Under the pieces are notes generated by a model. It did no database searches and was not told the origin of the DNA. It worked only from the letters and a program-made list of their open reading frames with translations. From Ralstonia sp. TCR112 (lineage in GTDB: Bacteria > Pseudomonadota > Gammaproteobacteria > Burkholderiales > Burkholderiaceae): a stretch of DNA of 64,000 nucleotides. The stretch is from NCBI RefSeq assembly GCF_007997035.1, contig NZ_VOSS01000006.1, positions 1 through 64,000 on the forward strand, written 5' to 3'. The translations under genes and the position numbers were made by a program. Of the stretch, positions 35,150-45,335 are shown piece after piece (the stretch's first letter is position 1; every line of letters starts with the position of its first letter).

Positions 35150-36862
35150 ATGTTGAAGAACCCCGCCACCAAGTACCGCCCCTTCCCCGCCATCGCCCTC
35201 GCCGATCGCACCTGGCCCAACAAGACGATCACCCGTGCCCCGATCTGGATGAGCACGGACCTGCGCGACGGCAACCAGGCGCTGTTCGAGCCCATGAACG
35301 CCGAGCGCAAGATGCGCATGTTCAAGATGCTCGTGCAGATCGGCTTCAAGGAAATCGAAGCCGCTTTCCCCGCTGCCTCCCAGACCGATTTTGATTTTGT
35401 GCGCGAGCTGATCGAGGGCGGACACATCCCCGACGGCGTGGCCATCGAAGTGCTCACGCAGGCGCGCGAAGACCTGATCCGCCGCACGATGGAATCGCTG
35501 CGCGGCGCCAAACGCGCCATCATCCACGTCTACAACGCGACCGCGCCGGTGTTCCGCCGCACTGTGTTCAACACCGACCGCGAAGGCGTCAAGCGCATTG
35601 CCGTGCAGAGCGCCAAGCTGATCCGCGAGATTGCGCAGACGATGCCCGAGACGCAGTGGACGTATCAGTACAGCCCCGAAGTCTTCAGCGGCACTGAGTT
35701 GGACTTTGCGCTGGAGGTCTGCAACGCCGTGACCGAAGTCTGGGAGCCCACGCCCGAGCACAAGATCATCTTCAACCTGCCTGCCACGGTGGAGATGGCC
35801 ACGCCAAACATCTACGCCGACCAGATCGAATGGATGCATCGCAACCTGGCGCGCCGCGATTCGATCATCCTCTCCGTGCATCCGCACAATGACCGCGGCA
35901 CTGCCGTGGCAGCGGCTGAACTGGCCGTGATGGCCGGCGCCGATCGCGTGGAAGGCTGCCTGTTCGGCAATGGCGAGCGCACCGGCAACGTGGATCTCGT
36001 CACGCTTGCGTTGAACCTGTATTCGCAGGGCGTGGATCCAGAGCTCGATTTCTCGCACATCAATGACGTGGCACGGACCTGTGAAGACTGCACGCAACTG
36101 CCCGTGCATCCGCGCCATCCGTACGTGGGCGACCTGGTGTTCACGGCGTTCTCGGGCTCGCACCAGGATGCGATCAAGAAGGGCTTTGCCGTGCAGAAGC
36201 CCGATGCGCTGTGGGAAATGCCCTACCTGCCGATCGACCCCGCCGACGTGGGCCGCACGTATGACTCGATCATTCGCGTGAACAGCCAGTCGGGCAAAGG
36301 CGGCATCGCCTATCTGCTGGAATCCGGCTATGGCGTGGCCATGCCGCGCCGCCTGCAGGTGGAGTTCAGCAGCACCGTGCAGCAACTGACCGACGAGAGC
36401 GGCCGCGAAGCGACGGGCGCCGACATCTGGGCGCTCTTCCAGCAGACCTATCTGCGCGGCGATGGCGCGATCGGCTACGTATCGCACCGCCTGACCGAGC
36501 GCGATGATGGCAGCCAGCACATCCGCCTGGTGGTCAACATTGCAGACCGCGAGCACATCTGCGAAGGCACCGGCAACGGGCCGCTCGATGCGCTGGTGCA
36601 TGCGCTGTCGCACGTGCTGGCAGCGCCCGTGTCGATCCATCACTACGAAGAGCGTGCGTTGGGCCAGGGCGCCAATGCCGATGCCATCGCGTTTGCCGAA
36701 ATGGCCGCGCCCGGCGTGGCGGGCAGCGTGTTCGGCGTGGGCGTGGATGCCAACCTGACAACGGCGTCGATCCGCGCCGTGGTGGGCGGCGTCAATCGCC
36801 TCATCGCACGCGCCGGCAACGGCATGCTGCGCAGCGGCAAGAGCGAGGCACAAGCGGTGTAA
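35150..36862 (+). CDS. leuA: 2-isopropylmalate synthase
   Basis: This 570-residue enzyme is of the long LeuA type. The catalytic TIM-barrel domain (about residues 25-330) has [15 protein letters not shown] near residue 35 and the metal-binding HPHND motif near 245. A linker follows, then the C-terminal allosteric LeuA domain (about 440-560) that binds leucine. It condenses acetyl-CoA and 2-oxoisovalerate, the first step of leucine synthesis. The ATG at 35150 is used because the family starts [11 protein letters not shown] here and an AGGA site lies upstream. The frame is open further upstream but that part is leader DNA. It sits alone, not with leuBCD. Confidence 0.96.
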   Translation: MLKNPATKYRPFPAIALADRTWPNKTITRAPIWMSTDLRDGNQALFEPMNAERKMRMFKMLVQIGFKEIEAAFPAASQTDFDFVRELIEGGHIPDGVAIEVLTQAREDLIRRTMESLRGAKRAIIHVYNATAPVFRRTVFNTDREGVKRIAVQSAKLIREIAQTMPETQWTYQYSPEVFSGTELDFALEVCNAVTEVWEPTPEHKIIFNLPATVEMATPNIYADQIEWMHRNLARRDSIILSVHPHNDRGTAVAAAELAVMAGADRVEGCLFGNGERTGNVDLVTLALNLYSQGVDPELDFSHINDVARTCEDCTQLPVHPRHPYVGDLVFTAFSGSHQDAIKKGFAVQKPDALWEMPYLPIDPADVGRTYDSIIRVNSQSGKGGIAYLLESGYGVAMPRRLQVEFSSTVQQLTDESGREATGADIWALFQQTYLRGDGAIGYVSHRLTERDDGSQHIRLVVNIADREHICEGTGNGPLDALVHALSHVLAAPVSIHHYEERALGQGANADAIAFAEMAAPGVAGSVFGVGVDANLTTASIRAVVGGVNRLIARAGNGMLRSGKSEAQAV

Positions 36863-36989
36863 AGCACAAGTCGGGCTCACGCAGTGGAGCGCGAGTTGCT
36901 AAATTGGAGAGATGACGCTCGGGCCACGCCCGGGCGCATCCCTTCCCAAGCGCGCGCGCGTGCACATCCACTGCCACAGGAGAACCGAC

Positions 36990-37376
36990 ATGACCACTCG
37001 TCCGACCGCGAAAGAGAATGCCAAGCGTTTTGCCAGTGTGATCCAGGCGCTGCAGGCATGCGAGGCCGCTTGCACTCACTGCGCGACGGAATCCGGCAAG
37101 AACGGCCACGCCGAAGCCATGGCGCGCTGCATCGGCGTGTGCACGGACTGCGCGGAATACTGCGCCCTGACGCGCAAATTCCTCGAGCGCAACAGCGAAT
37201 TTGCAGAACTGCTCCTGGAAGACTGCGCCGAGATCTGCTCCCAGTGTGCCGAAGAATGCGATCATCACGGCCAAGGCCATTGCAGCGCCTGTGCAACGGC
37301 CTGCCGCGCCTGCTTGGACGCCTGCCTGAAAGTCGCCGGCGTCGAAGCCGTCACCGCCGAGCCGACTGTCTTCTGA
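36990..37376 (+). CDS. Cys-rich four-helix-bundle protein (DUF326, copper-storage type)
   Basis: This 128-residue protein has many Cys in CxxxC and CxxC repeats spread over helices: CEAACTHC, CIGVCTDCAEYC, CAEICSQCAEEC, CSACATACRACLDAC. This is the pattern of DUF326/Csp-type four-helix bundles that bind many Cu(I) ions in their core. There is no signal peptide, so it should be cytosolic. It lies 16 nt before cadR in the same direction, so the two may share a transcript, although that distance and the metals normally involved differ. The ATG at 36990 follows AGGAGAAC. Confidence 0.85.
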   Translation: MTTRPTAKENAKRFASVIQALQACEAACTHCATESGKNGHAEAMARCIGVCTDCAEYCALTRKFLERNSEFAELLLEDCAEICSQCAEECDHHGQGHCSACATACRACLDACLKVAGVEAVTAEPTVF

Positions 37377-37392
37377 CTCTTTTTCAACGCGT

Positions 37393-37869
37393 ATGAAAAT
37401 TGGCGAACTCGCCCAGCGCACGGGCATCAGCATCGAGACCATCCGCTTCTATGAAGCGCAGGGCCTGCTGCCCCCAGCTGCGCGCGCCGCCAACAACTAC
37501 CGCGTCTACACGCCTGAGCATGTCGAGCAGTTGGCCTTCATTGCGAAGTGCCGGTCGCTCGACATGGCGCACACTGAAATCCGCCGGCTGCTTGAACTGC
37601 AGGCCAATCCGCAGGCCTCCTGCGAAGAAATCAACAACCTGCTGGACGAGCACCTGCGCCACGTTGAAGCGCGCATCGCCGAGCTGACCGATCTCAAAGG
37701 CCAGATCGAGGCGATCGGGCAACGCTGCACGACGGCCGCGTCCGTGGCCGAATGCGGCGTGCTGCAATCGCTGCACGAGGAACCCGTCGCCGCCACGCAT
37801 CAGGGCCACAGCCACGATCATGGCGAAGGCGAACACGCGCACCGGCATATTCGCGGCGTGCATCGCTGA
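37393..37869 (+). CDS. cadR: MerR family Cd(II)/Pb(II)-responsive regulator CadR
   Basis: This 158-residue protein has a MerR HTH (about residues 3-40) and the CadR metal-binding cysteines C77, C112 and C121 (CGVLQ context), followed by a His-rich tail (HQGHSHDHGEGEHAHRH, about 136-152) as in CadR-type proteins. It should bend the promoter of a Cd/Pb/Zn exporter. A perfect MerR-type operator lies before the P-type ATPase gene 4 kb away (41889-41909), so that gene is the likely target. The gene just before encodes a metal-binding protein. Confidence 0.92.
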   Translation: MKIGELAQRTGISIETIRFYEAQGLLPPAARAANNYRVYTPEHVEQLAFIAKCRSLDMAHTEIRRLLELQANPQASCEEINNLLDEHLRHVEARIAELTDLKGQIEAIGQRCTTAASVAECGVLQSLHEEPVAATHQGHSHDHGEGEHAHRHIRGVHR

Positions 37870-37956
37870 ACGGTCTTTTCCCTGCGGGGCACGTCACTTT
37901 GACGTGCGCTTTGACGTGCGATACTCGCCGCATTTCACGACACGTGGGTGGGGCGG

Positions 37957-39588
37957 ATGAAGACGAAACCGGCTGCAGCAGCACGATTCCAGCATCGACA
38001 ACGCATGGCATGCGCAGCGCTTGGCGCCATCGCGTCTGCCGCGGCTGTCATGGCGCAGGCAGCGACGCCTTCGCGCATCACCGATGTCACGTTGTATCCG
38101 GATAGCGCCACCGTCGTGCGCACGGCCACGGTCGCGCCGGGCGCCCGCAGCGTAGAGCTGGCCTGCCTCCCAATGACGTTCGATGCAGACAGCCTCCGCG
38201 TGGAAGGCGACAGCAGCATCCGCGTGGGCGATGTGCGCGTGGAAAGCGTTCCCAGCGAGGGCAGCGGCTGCGCCAGAACGGCACTGGACACACAAATCCG
38301 CGCACTGGAAGACCAGCGCGCCGCGCTTGGCGTGCAGATCCAGGCGAATGCGCTGTCGGCCAGCTACCTGAAGGCCGTGAGTGAACGCACGGGCGGCGAT
38401 GGCCGCGCGCCAGCCACCGATTTTTCAACGCTGGGCCGCGCCACCGATGCGCTGGCCCGCAACGCACAAGACGTCTTTACCCGCCAGGAACAACTGAAGA
38501 AGCGCGACGCTGAATTGAAGGCGCAGCTCGACGCGCTGCAACGCACGCACGGCTCGGCGTCCAGCACGCTGCGCACCGTGCGCATTGCCGTGGCGGCACC
38601 GCGCGGCGGTGAATTGCGCGTCAGCTATCAGACATCGCGTGCGGGCTGGCGGCCGGCGTATCAGGCGAGCGTGGATTCGGTGCGTTCGAACGTCGTGCTC
38701 GAACGGCAAGCCACGCTTGCGCAATCCACCGGCGAGGACTGGCGCGGCGTGCATCTGCACCTGTCGACCGGCCAGCCGCGCAACACGCCACGCGGGCCGG
38801 AACCATATGCGTGGCAACTGGATATTCAACCGCCGCCGCAGGCCATGCCCTACCCCGCCGCACCCGCAGCGGCGATGGCGCCAGCGCCCAAGGCTAGATT
38901 CGGCCGGAACAATGAGCAACGTGAGGCCGATGGCGAACCGCTTTTTGAAGTGAACGCCGTCCAGACCGCGTTTGCCACGGAGTTCGACGTGCAAGGCGCG
39001 ACCGAACTGCCCTCCGAAGCGCAGAAGGTCACCCTCACGTTGGCGAGCGAAACGCTGCCCGCAAAGCTTGCCGCGCGGAGCACGCCGCGTATGGACGCCA
39101 CCGCCTACCTGGTCGCTACGGTAGACCGCCCGCAAGGCATCTGGCCCGCCGGCAACATGCAGTTGCGCCGCGATGGCGCGGTGGTTGGCAGCACACAGTG
39201 GAATCCGGCCGGCGAAGACCAGAAGGTCACGCTGCCCTTTGGCCGCGACGACCTCGTGACCGTGGTGGTGGAAACGCCGAAGACCTTCCAGCGCAGCGTG
39301 GGCCTGCTGGACAACCGCAACGAGCGCCAGTTGGCGGCGCTCTACACGGTGCGCAACCGCCACCGCGACGCCATCGACGTGCAGATTTTGGAGGCCACGC
39401 CGGTCAGCCAGTCCGACGATATCAAGGTGCGCTCGACCTTCACGCCGGAACCCGCCAAGCGCAACTGGGAACGCCGCGCCGGCGTGATCGCGTGGGAGCA
39501 GACGATCCCGGCTGGCGAGAGCGCGCGCTTCTCGGCTGACTACCTCATCACCTATCCGAAAGACGCGCGCATCACCGGCCTGCGCTGA
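37957..39588 (+). CDS. DUF4139 (MuiA-like) protein, exported
   Basis: This 543-residue protein has a signal peptide (ending AQAA near residue 36) and an N-terminal DUF4140 domain (about 40-140, with ITDVTLYPDSATVVRTATV). A helical, coiled-coil stretch follows (about 150-190), then the DUF4139 beta-rich domain to the end, with YQTSRAGWRPAY and ARFSADYLITYPKD. The family has no settled function; MuiA-type proteins are linked to mucoidy. It lies between cadR and the P-type ATPase gene but transcribed away from the latter. The ATG at 37957 is preferred to a GTG three codons earlier. No metal motif is seen. Confidence 0.8.
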   Translation: MKTKPAAAARFQHRQRMACAALGAIASAAAVMAQAATPSRITDVTLYPDSATVVRTATVAPGARSVELACLPMTFDADSLRVEGDSSIRVGDVRVESVPSEGSGCARTALDTQIRALEDQRAALGVQIQANALSASYLKAVSERTGGDGRAPATDFSTLGRATDALARNAQDVFTRQEQLKKRDAELKAQLDALQRTHGSASSTLRTVRIAVAAPRGGELRVSYQTSRAGWRPAYQASVDSVRSNVVLERQATLAQSTGEDWRGVHLHLSTGQPRNTPRGPEPYAWQLDIQPPPQAMPYPAAPAAAMAPAPKARFGRNNEQREADGEPLFEVNAVQTAFATEFDVQGATELPSEAQKVTLTLASETLPAKLAARSTPRMDATAYLVATVDRPQGIWPAGNMQLRRDGAVVGSTQWNPAGEDQKVTLPFGRDDLVTVVVETPKTFQRSVGLLDNRNERQLAALYTVRNRHRDAIDVQILEATPVSQSDDIKVRSTFTPEPAKRNWERRAGVIAWEQTIPAGESARFSADYLITYPKDARITGLR

Positions 39589-39618
39589 TCGCGTCGTTCC
39601 CGCACGCGCGCCGACAGA

Positions 39619-41875
39619 TCAGGCGCGCGTGCGCATCACCCGCAGCCCGTTGAACACCACCAGCAGGCTCGCGCCCACATCGGCAAAGATGGCCATCCAC
39701 AGCGTTGCGTCGCCCATCACGGCCAAGGCCAGGAATACCGCCTTGATGCCCAGCGCCAGCACGATGTTCTGACGCAGCACGGCCACCGTGCGACGGCTGA
39801 TGCGGATGAAGCTGGCGAGCTTGCGCGGGTCGTCGTCCATGATGGCCACGTCGGCAGCTTCCAGCGCGGTGGCCGTACCGGCGGCGCCCATGGCGAAACC
39901 GATATCGGCGCGGGCCAGCGCCGGGGCGTCGTTGATGCCGTCGCCGACCATGCCGACGAAGCCGTGTTGCGCGGCCAGCTCACCGACCACCCGTTGCTTG
40001 TCGGCAGGCAACTGCTCCGCATGCACGGTGTCGATGCCGACCGTCTTGGCGATGGCCTGTGCGGCGCGGCGGTCGTCGCCGGTGAGCATGACGGGCGTTA
40101 CGTCGAGCGCGCGCAATGCGGCGATGGCCTCGGCGCTTTCGGCGCGCTCGCGGTCGCGCACGCCAAACAGCGCCACGGCACCGTTCGCATCGCTCAGCGT
40201 GACGGCAGACATGCCTTCGGCTTGCAGCGACTCGGCAGCGGCACGCCAGGCGGCGGTATCGAAGCCACGCTCGGCGACGAGCGCGGCGTTGCCCAGATGC
40301 CAACGCACGCCGCCCAGCGTGCCGGCCACGCCACGGCCCGGCAGCACCGACAGGTCTTCCACCGAATTCGCATCGACTGCCCCATGCGCCGCAGCGGCCT
40401 TCACGATGGCCACGGCAATCGGGTGCGTGGTGTTGGCATCGAGCGCTGCGGCAACTGCCAGCGCATGCAACGGCGTCGCGTCGGTCGCGGCGGTCAGATC
40501 CGCGACGGCGCGGCGTGTGCCGCCGGGCAACATCACCGCATCCAGCACCGGGCGGCCGGCGGTGAGCGTGCCGGTCTTGTCCAGCGCCAGCGCGCGCAGG
40601 CGCCGGCCGCTTTCCAGATACACGCCGCCCTTGACGACGATGCCGCGGCGTGCGGCGGCGGCCAGGCCGCTGACGACCGTAACCGGCGTGGAAATGACCA
40701 GCGCGCACGGGCACGCGATCACCAGCAGCACGAGCGCGCGATAGGTCCACGCGAGCCAGCCGTCGGCCGTGACGAGCGGGCCGATGACGGCCACCGCCAA
40801 CGCCAGCAGCATCATCGCGGGCGTGTAGATGGAAGAGAACTTGTCGACAAAGCGCTGCGTGGGCGCGCGCTGCGACTGCGCTTGCTGGATGGCCCCGGCG
40901 ATACGCGCGAGCGTGCTGTCCGCAGCCAGCGCCGTGGCTTGCGCCTCGACCATGCCGTCGGTGACGATCGTGCCGGCGAGGATAGAGTCGCCAGCGGTTT
41001 TTTCCACCGCGCGCGCCGACGGCAACGCTGTCGACCGCCACATCGCGCCAACCGCCTGCGCCATCGGCCAACTCTGCGGTGTCCGGCGCGATGGCCGTCA
41101 GCGCGCGCACAGCATCGCGGGCCCGCACCAGCGCGCGGGCCTCGATGGCTTCTGCCACTGCAAACAGGAAGATCACCATGGCCGCTTCGGCCCACTTGCC
41201 GATCAGCAGCGCGCCGATGACGGCCACCGCCATCAGGAAGTTGATGTTGAACGTGAGCGCGCGCACGGCAATCCAGCCCTTGCGCAGCGTCGGGCCGCCG
41301 GCCAATGCAATGGAAGCTAACGCCAGCGCCAGCACCGGCCACGCATGATCGCCAAGCGACCAGGCGATGGCCTCGGCACCGAATGCGGTCACGCCACCGA
41401 TGCCGAGCAGCCACGTGCGGCGCGAGATGCGGGTCGGCTCAGCGGGTGTGGCGGCCAGGCGATCGCGCTGCTCGAGCACCTCGCCGTCCATGCCGATGGC
41501 GCGCAACGCTTCCAGGAAGGGCGCCACATCGTCAACGGTGTGGTGGATGGTGAGATGACGCTCGAGCAAATTGAAATCCAGCGCGACGACGCCATCCGCA
41601 CTGCCCAGCTTGGCGCGGATCATGCGCTCTTCAGTCGGGCAATCCATCTGTTCGATGCGCACGACGGTGCGGCCGGTGGCGGCTGCGCGTGCGGCGGCGT
41701 CAACGGGGGCAGCCGCTACCGGCGCGTGGCCGTGACCATGATCGTGGTGGTCATGGGCGTGTTCAGCGACGTCACTGGCGACCGGTTGCGCATGACCGCA
41801 GCAACCGCCGCAACCGGAAGTTTCCGGCTTGGCGTGGTCGTGGACAGGCAGGGTGGAGGCGAGATCGGGTTTCAT
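39619..41875 (-). pseudogene. Cd/Zn/Pb P-type ATPase, actuator segment deleted
   Basis: The two halves of one heavy-metal ATPase are in different frames. The N-terminal half has a His/Cys-rich tail (SGCGGCCGH, HAHDHHDHGHGH), a metal-binding domain with MDCPTEE, and the first membrane helices. The C-terminal half has ACPCALV, the DKTGT phosphorylation site and MVGDGINDAP. Between them, at about 41006-41016, the product jumps from AVDSVAVG to VEKTAGDS. About 34 codons usual in this family, including the TGES motif of the actuator domain, are missing, and the frame also shifts. Dephosphorylation would be lost even if the frame were restored. An operator for CadR lies before it. ATG 41875 may be leaderless. 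Confidence 0.8.
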
Positions 41876-41888
41876 GCCTCCATTCAAA

Positions 41889-41909
41889 ACCCTGAAGAAG
41901 CTTCAGGGT
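41889..41909 (-). promoter_or_regulatory. Perfect MerR-type operator for the P-type ATPase gene
   Basis: A 9-3-9 perfect dyad (ACCCTGAAG, 3 nt, CTTCAGGGT) sits where a MerR-family regulator acts. Minus-strand TTGACC overlaps it as -35 and TTGAAT lies 19 nt away as a poor -10, the long spacing MerR proteins correct. CadR (37393) is the obvious candidate. With that -10 the transcript would begin at about the ATG (41875). Confidence 0.8.
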
Positions 41910-41930
41910 CAAGCCCCGCATTCCGGCCAC

Positions 41931-42479
41931 TCAAATGAGGTCTTTCATCCACTTGGCGACGATGGCGCGAGCTTCCGGCCAGTCGCCCAGGCCCGATTCG
42001 GCATTGATATGGCCGCGTGCACCCATGTCGACCGGTTCCGCTCCCCACGCTTCGGCTTGGCCGTGGCTCCAGGCAGCGTCGCTGAACGGATCGTCGGTGC
42101 TGAAAACGAGCACGGCGGGAAATGGCAGACGCTGCTGCGGAATGGGCCGAAAATCCGCCAGCTCCGGCGGCATGTCGCCACGGTCGAGCTGCGGCGGCGC
42201 GACCAGCAAGGCGCCGCGCACACGTACCGCACGGGCGGAAGTGGCCGCCCAATGTGCCGTCAGCACGCAGCCGAGGCTGTGCGCCACCAAGACGACATCG
42301 CCCGGCGCAGCGCTCACTTCGGCTTCCAGCGCAGCCACCCAGTCAGCACGCTTCGGGGCAAACCAGTCGCGCTGTTCGACACGGCGGTCCCCGTGTGCGC
42401 GCTCCCAGCGCGATTGCCAATGCGCCGGGCCGGAGTTCTGCCAGCCCGGCAGGATGAGGACGGTGGGGGTAGCGCTCAC
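41931..42479 (-). CDS. RBBP9/YdeN family serine hydrolase
   Basis: This is an alpha/beta-hydrolase of 182 residues with the opening VLILPGWQNSGPAHWQSRWE and the nucleophile elbow HSLGC near residue 65, as in the RBBP9/YdeN family. A late GHIN-like motif (RGHINAESGLGDW) likely carries the catalytic His. Substrate is unknown. The GTG at 42479 is chosen because a GGAG site lies six bases before it; the frame extends upstream 14 codons to an ATG at 42521. It is followed, in the same direction, by the ATPase gene operator. Confidence 0.8.
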   Translation of the reverse strand: MSATPTVLILPGWQNSGPAHWQSRWERAHGDRRVEQRDWFAPKRADWVAALEAEVSAAPGDVVLVAHSLGCVLTAHWAATSARAVRVRGALLVAPPQLDRGDMPPELADFRPIPQQRLPFPAVLVFSTDDPFSDAAWSHGQAEAWGAEPVDMGARGHINAESGLGDWPEARAIVAKWMKDLI

Positions 42480-42675
42480 GTTGGCTCCGTCAATGGAAGG
42501 TTGGATGGGAATGCAGAACATTCTGCCGCGATTTGGCGGGCGGCGTTGGCGTCACTCATCGACAAGACAGTTCAATCGATCCAAATATTCCGTTTCACAG
42601 GCAGATCGCCAGCTTCTAGAGTCGCTTTAAATCCCGCCAACAGGGGTTCCGAATCCAAAAAGCTCGGAGGAGACC

Positions 42676-43974
42676 ATGCTCGCACTGCTCGGGCTGCTGA
42701 CCATCGTCGCGCTGTTTGTCGTCATCCTGACGAAACGCATGTCGCCGCTGGTCGCGCTCATCGCCATTCCCGTCATCGCCGCGCTCGTGGGCGGCTTCGG
42801 GCTGAACACCAGCAAGTTCATCATCGGCGGCATCAAGGACGTCGCGCCCGTGGCGGGGATGTTCATCTTCGCCATCCTGTACTTCGGCATCGTCACCGAC
42901 GCCGGCATGCTCGACCCGATCATCGACCGCATCCTGCGCACCGTGGGCAGCCGGCCGCCGCGCATCGTGGTCGGGTCGGCGCTGCTGGCGCTGCTGATTC
43001 ACCTGGACGGCTCGGGGGCGGTGGCGTTCCTGATCACCATTCCGGCCATGCTGCCGCTGTACGACCGGCTGGGCATGGACCGCCGCATCCTGGCGTGCGT
43101 GACGTCGATGGCGTGCGGCGTGAACTTCCTGCCGTGGACGGGGCCGATGATCCGCGCATCCGCCTCGCTGCACATGCCCGTGACAGACATCTTCAACCCC
43201 CTGATCCCGGTGCAGATTGCGGGGCTCGCTTTCGTGTTTGCATGCGCATGGCTGCTGGGCAAGCGGGAAGAAAAACGCCTGGGCCTCGCCCACCACGCCG
43301 GTGGCGCGCAGGTCGTCGCGCGTCCGCTCTCAGATGCGGAACAGGCGCTGCGCCGCCCGCGCAATTTCTGGATCAACCTCATCCTCACCGTCGTCGTGAT
43401 GGGCGTGATGGTGAGCGGCAAGGTCGACCCGGTGGTGATGTTCATGCTGGGCGTGGTGGCCGCGCTGCTGATCAACTACCCGAACGTCGATCAGCAACGC
43501 CAGCGCGTGGACGCCCACGCCAAGGCCGCGTTGATGATGGCGAGCATTCTGCTGGCCGCCGGCGTGTTCACCGGCATCATGAGCAAGTCCGGCATGCTCA
43601 CGGCGATGGCGAAGACGGCGGTCGATTTCATTCCGCCCGCCATGGCGCACCACATTCCGGTGGTGCTGGGCGTGCTGTCGATGCCGCTGTCGCTGCTGTT
43701 CGATCCGGATTCTTTCTACTTCGGTGTGCTGCCCGTCGTGGCCGAAGCGTCGAAGATGCTGGGGGTGGCGCCGGTGCATGTCGCGCAGGCCGCCGTGCTT
43801 GGCCAAATGACTACCGGCTTCCCGGTCAGCCCGCTCACACCGGCGACCTTCCTCGTGGTGGGCCTGTGCGGCATCGAGCTGGCCGACCATCAGAAATTCT
43901 CGATCCCTTTCCTGTTCGGTGCCTCGCTGCTGATGACCGCAGTTGCCGTGGTGCTGGGCGTGCTTCCGTGGTGA
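42676..43974 (+). CDS. CitMHS family citrate/divalent-metal:proton symporter
   Basis: This 432-residue transporter has about 12 hydrophobic helices. The motifs MFIFAILYFGIVTDAGMLDP near residue 62 and the HLDGSGAVAF near 108 are typical of CitM-type carriers of metal-citrate complexes. It lies 4 nt before an AtuA-like gene, and the following small protein and LysR may be one unit, so the carrier may import the substrate for those enzymes rather than citrate itself (inference). Confidence 0.92.
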   Translation: MLALLGLLTIVALFVVILTKRMSPLVALIAIPVIAALVGGFGLNTSKFIIGGIKDVAPVAGMFIFAILYFGIVTDAGMLDPIIDRILRTVGSRPPRIVVGSALLALLIHLDGSGAVAFLITIPAMLPLYDRLGMDRRILACVTSMACGVNFLPWTGPMIRASASLHMPVTDIFNPLIPVQIAGLAFVFACAWLLGKREEKRLGLAHHAGGAQVVARPLSDAEQALRRPRNFWINLILTVVVMGVMVSGKVDPVVMFMLGVVAALLINYPNVDQQRQRVDAHAKAALMMASILLAAGVFTGIMSKSGMLTAMAKTAVDFIPPAMAHHIPVVLGVLSMPLSLLFDPDSFYFGVLPVVAEASKMLGVAPVHVAQAAVLGQMTTGFPVSPLTPATFLVVGLCGIELADHQKFSIPFLFGASLLMTAVAVVLGVLPW

Positions 43975-43978
43975 TGGC

Positions 43979-45334
43979 ATGAACACCGAGTTGAAAAGAC
44001 TCCGCATCGGCGGCGGCGCGGGTTATTCAGGCGACCGCATCGAACCGGCGCTGGAACTTGCAGAGCACGGCGACATCGACGTGCTGATGTTCGAATGCCT
44101 GGCCGAGCGCACCATCGCGCTCGCGCAGCAGGTGCGTCGCAAAGACCCCTCGCACGGCTACGACCCGCTGCTCGAAGCGCGCATGCGTGCCGTGCTGCCG
44201 GCGTGCGCGGCACGCGGCATCCGCATCGTCACCAACATGGGCGCGGCCAACCCGCAGGCAGCGGCGGAGCGCACGCGTGACATCGCCCGCGAGCTGGGCC
44301 TCAAGCTGCGCGTGGCGGCTGTGACGGGCGACGACGTGCTCGACCTGCTGCAAACCCGCGGCCAAGACTTCACGCTGATGGGTGGCGGCGCACCGGTCGC
44401 GTCATTGCACGCGCGCATGGTGTCAGCCAATGCGTACCTCGGCGCGCAAGGCATTGTCGATGCGCTGGCGCAGGGCGCGGATGTCGTCATCACGGGGCGC
44501 GTGGCCGATCCGGCGCTGGCGCTTGGGCCGCTGGTCCATGCCTTCGGATGGCGCATGGACGACTGGCACCGCCTGGGCTGCGGCACGCTGGCCGGCCATC
44601 TGCTTGAATGCGCCGGGCAAATCACGGGCGGCTACTTTGCCGACCCCGGCATCAAGGACGTACCCGACCTCGCTCGTCTGGGCTTCCCCATTGGCGAAGT
44701 CGGTGAAGACGGCTCGGTGCGCATCACCAAAGTCGCCACGGCCGGCGGACTCGTCACCGAAGCCACGTGCAAGGAGCAGTTGCTGTACGAAATCCATGAC
44801 CCGGCGCGCTACCTCACGCCCGATGTGGTGGCGGACTTCTCCAACGTGCGCATGCACGCCGACGGCAAAGACAGCGTCGTCATCGAAGGCGCCACCGGCA
44901 CACCGCGCACGGAGCAGTTGAAGGTCTCCATCGGCTATCTCGACAGCTATATCGGCGAAGGCCAGATCAGCTATGCCGGCCCGAACGCGGTGGCGCGCGG
45001 CAAGCTGGCGCTCGACATCGTGCGCGAGCGATTGGCACTCACCGGCGTGCAGATGACGGAAACGCGCTTCGAGCTGATTGGCGTGGATGCGCTGCATGGC
45101 GCAGCCCTCTCCCGCATCGATGCCGAACCGTACGAAGTGCGCGTGCGCGTGGCCGCGCGCACTGAATCGATGGCCGAAGCCGTCCGCATCGGGAACGAAG
45201 TCGAAACACTGCTGACCTGCGGCCCGTCCGGCGGCGGCGGCGCAACGAAGAGCGCGCGCGAAATCATCGCCGTGGCATCGACGTTGATTCCCGCAGAACT
45301 GGCCCCGCACGCCGTGCACATCCTGGAGAGCTGA
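43979..45334 (+). CDS. AtuA family protein (acyclic terpene utilisation-like)
   Basis: This 451-residue protein belongs to the DUF1446/AtuA family: GGGAGYSGDRIEPALELAEHG near residue 7, VTGDDVLDLL, TNMGAANP near 80, and a Gly-rich C-terminal stretch CGPSGGGGATKS. AtuA is needed for citronellol/geranyl use in Pseudomonas but its reaction is unsettled. No other terpene genes (acyl-CoA carboxylase, dehydrogenase) are near. The start at 43979 follows the citM-like stop by 4 nt and there is a possible upstream extension that is not conserved in character. Confidence 0.85.
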   Translation: MNTELKRLRIGGGAGYSGDRIEPALELAEHGDIDVLMFECLAERTIALAQQVRRKDPSHGYDPLLEARMRAVLPACAARGIRIVTNMGAANPQAAAERTRDIARELGLKLRVAAVTGDDVLDLLQTRGQDFTLMGGGAPVASLHARMVSANAYLGAQGIVDALAQGADVVITGRVADPALALGPLVHAFGWRMDDWHRLGCGTLAGHLLECAGQITGGYFADPGIKDVPDLARLGFPIGEVGEDGSVRITKVATAGGLVTEATCKEQLLYEIHDPARYLTPDVVADFSNVRMHADGKDSVVIEGATGTPRTEQLKVSIGYLDSYIGEGQISYAGPNAVARGKLALDIVRERLALTGVQMTETRFELIGVDALHGAALSRIDAEPYEVRVRVAARTESMAEAVRIGNEVETLLTCGPSGGGGATKSAREIIAVASTLIPAELAPHAVHILES

Positions 45335-45335
45335 C

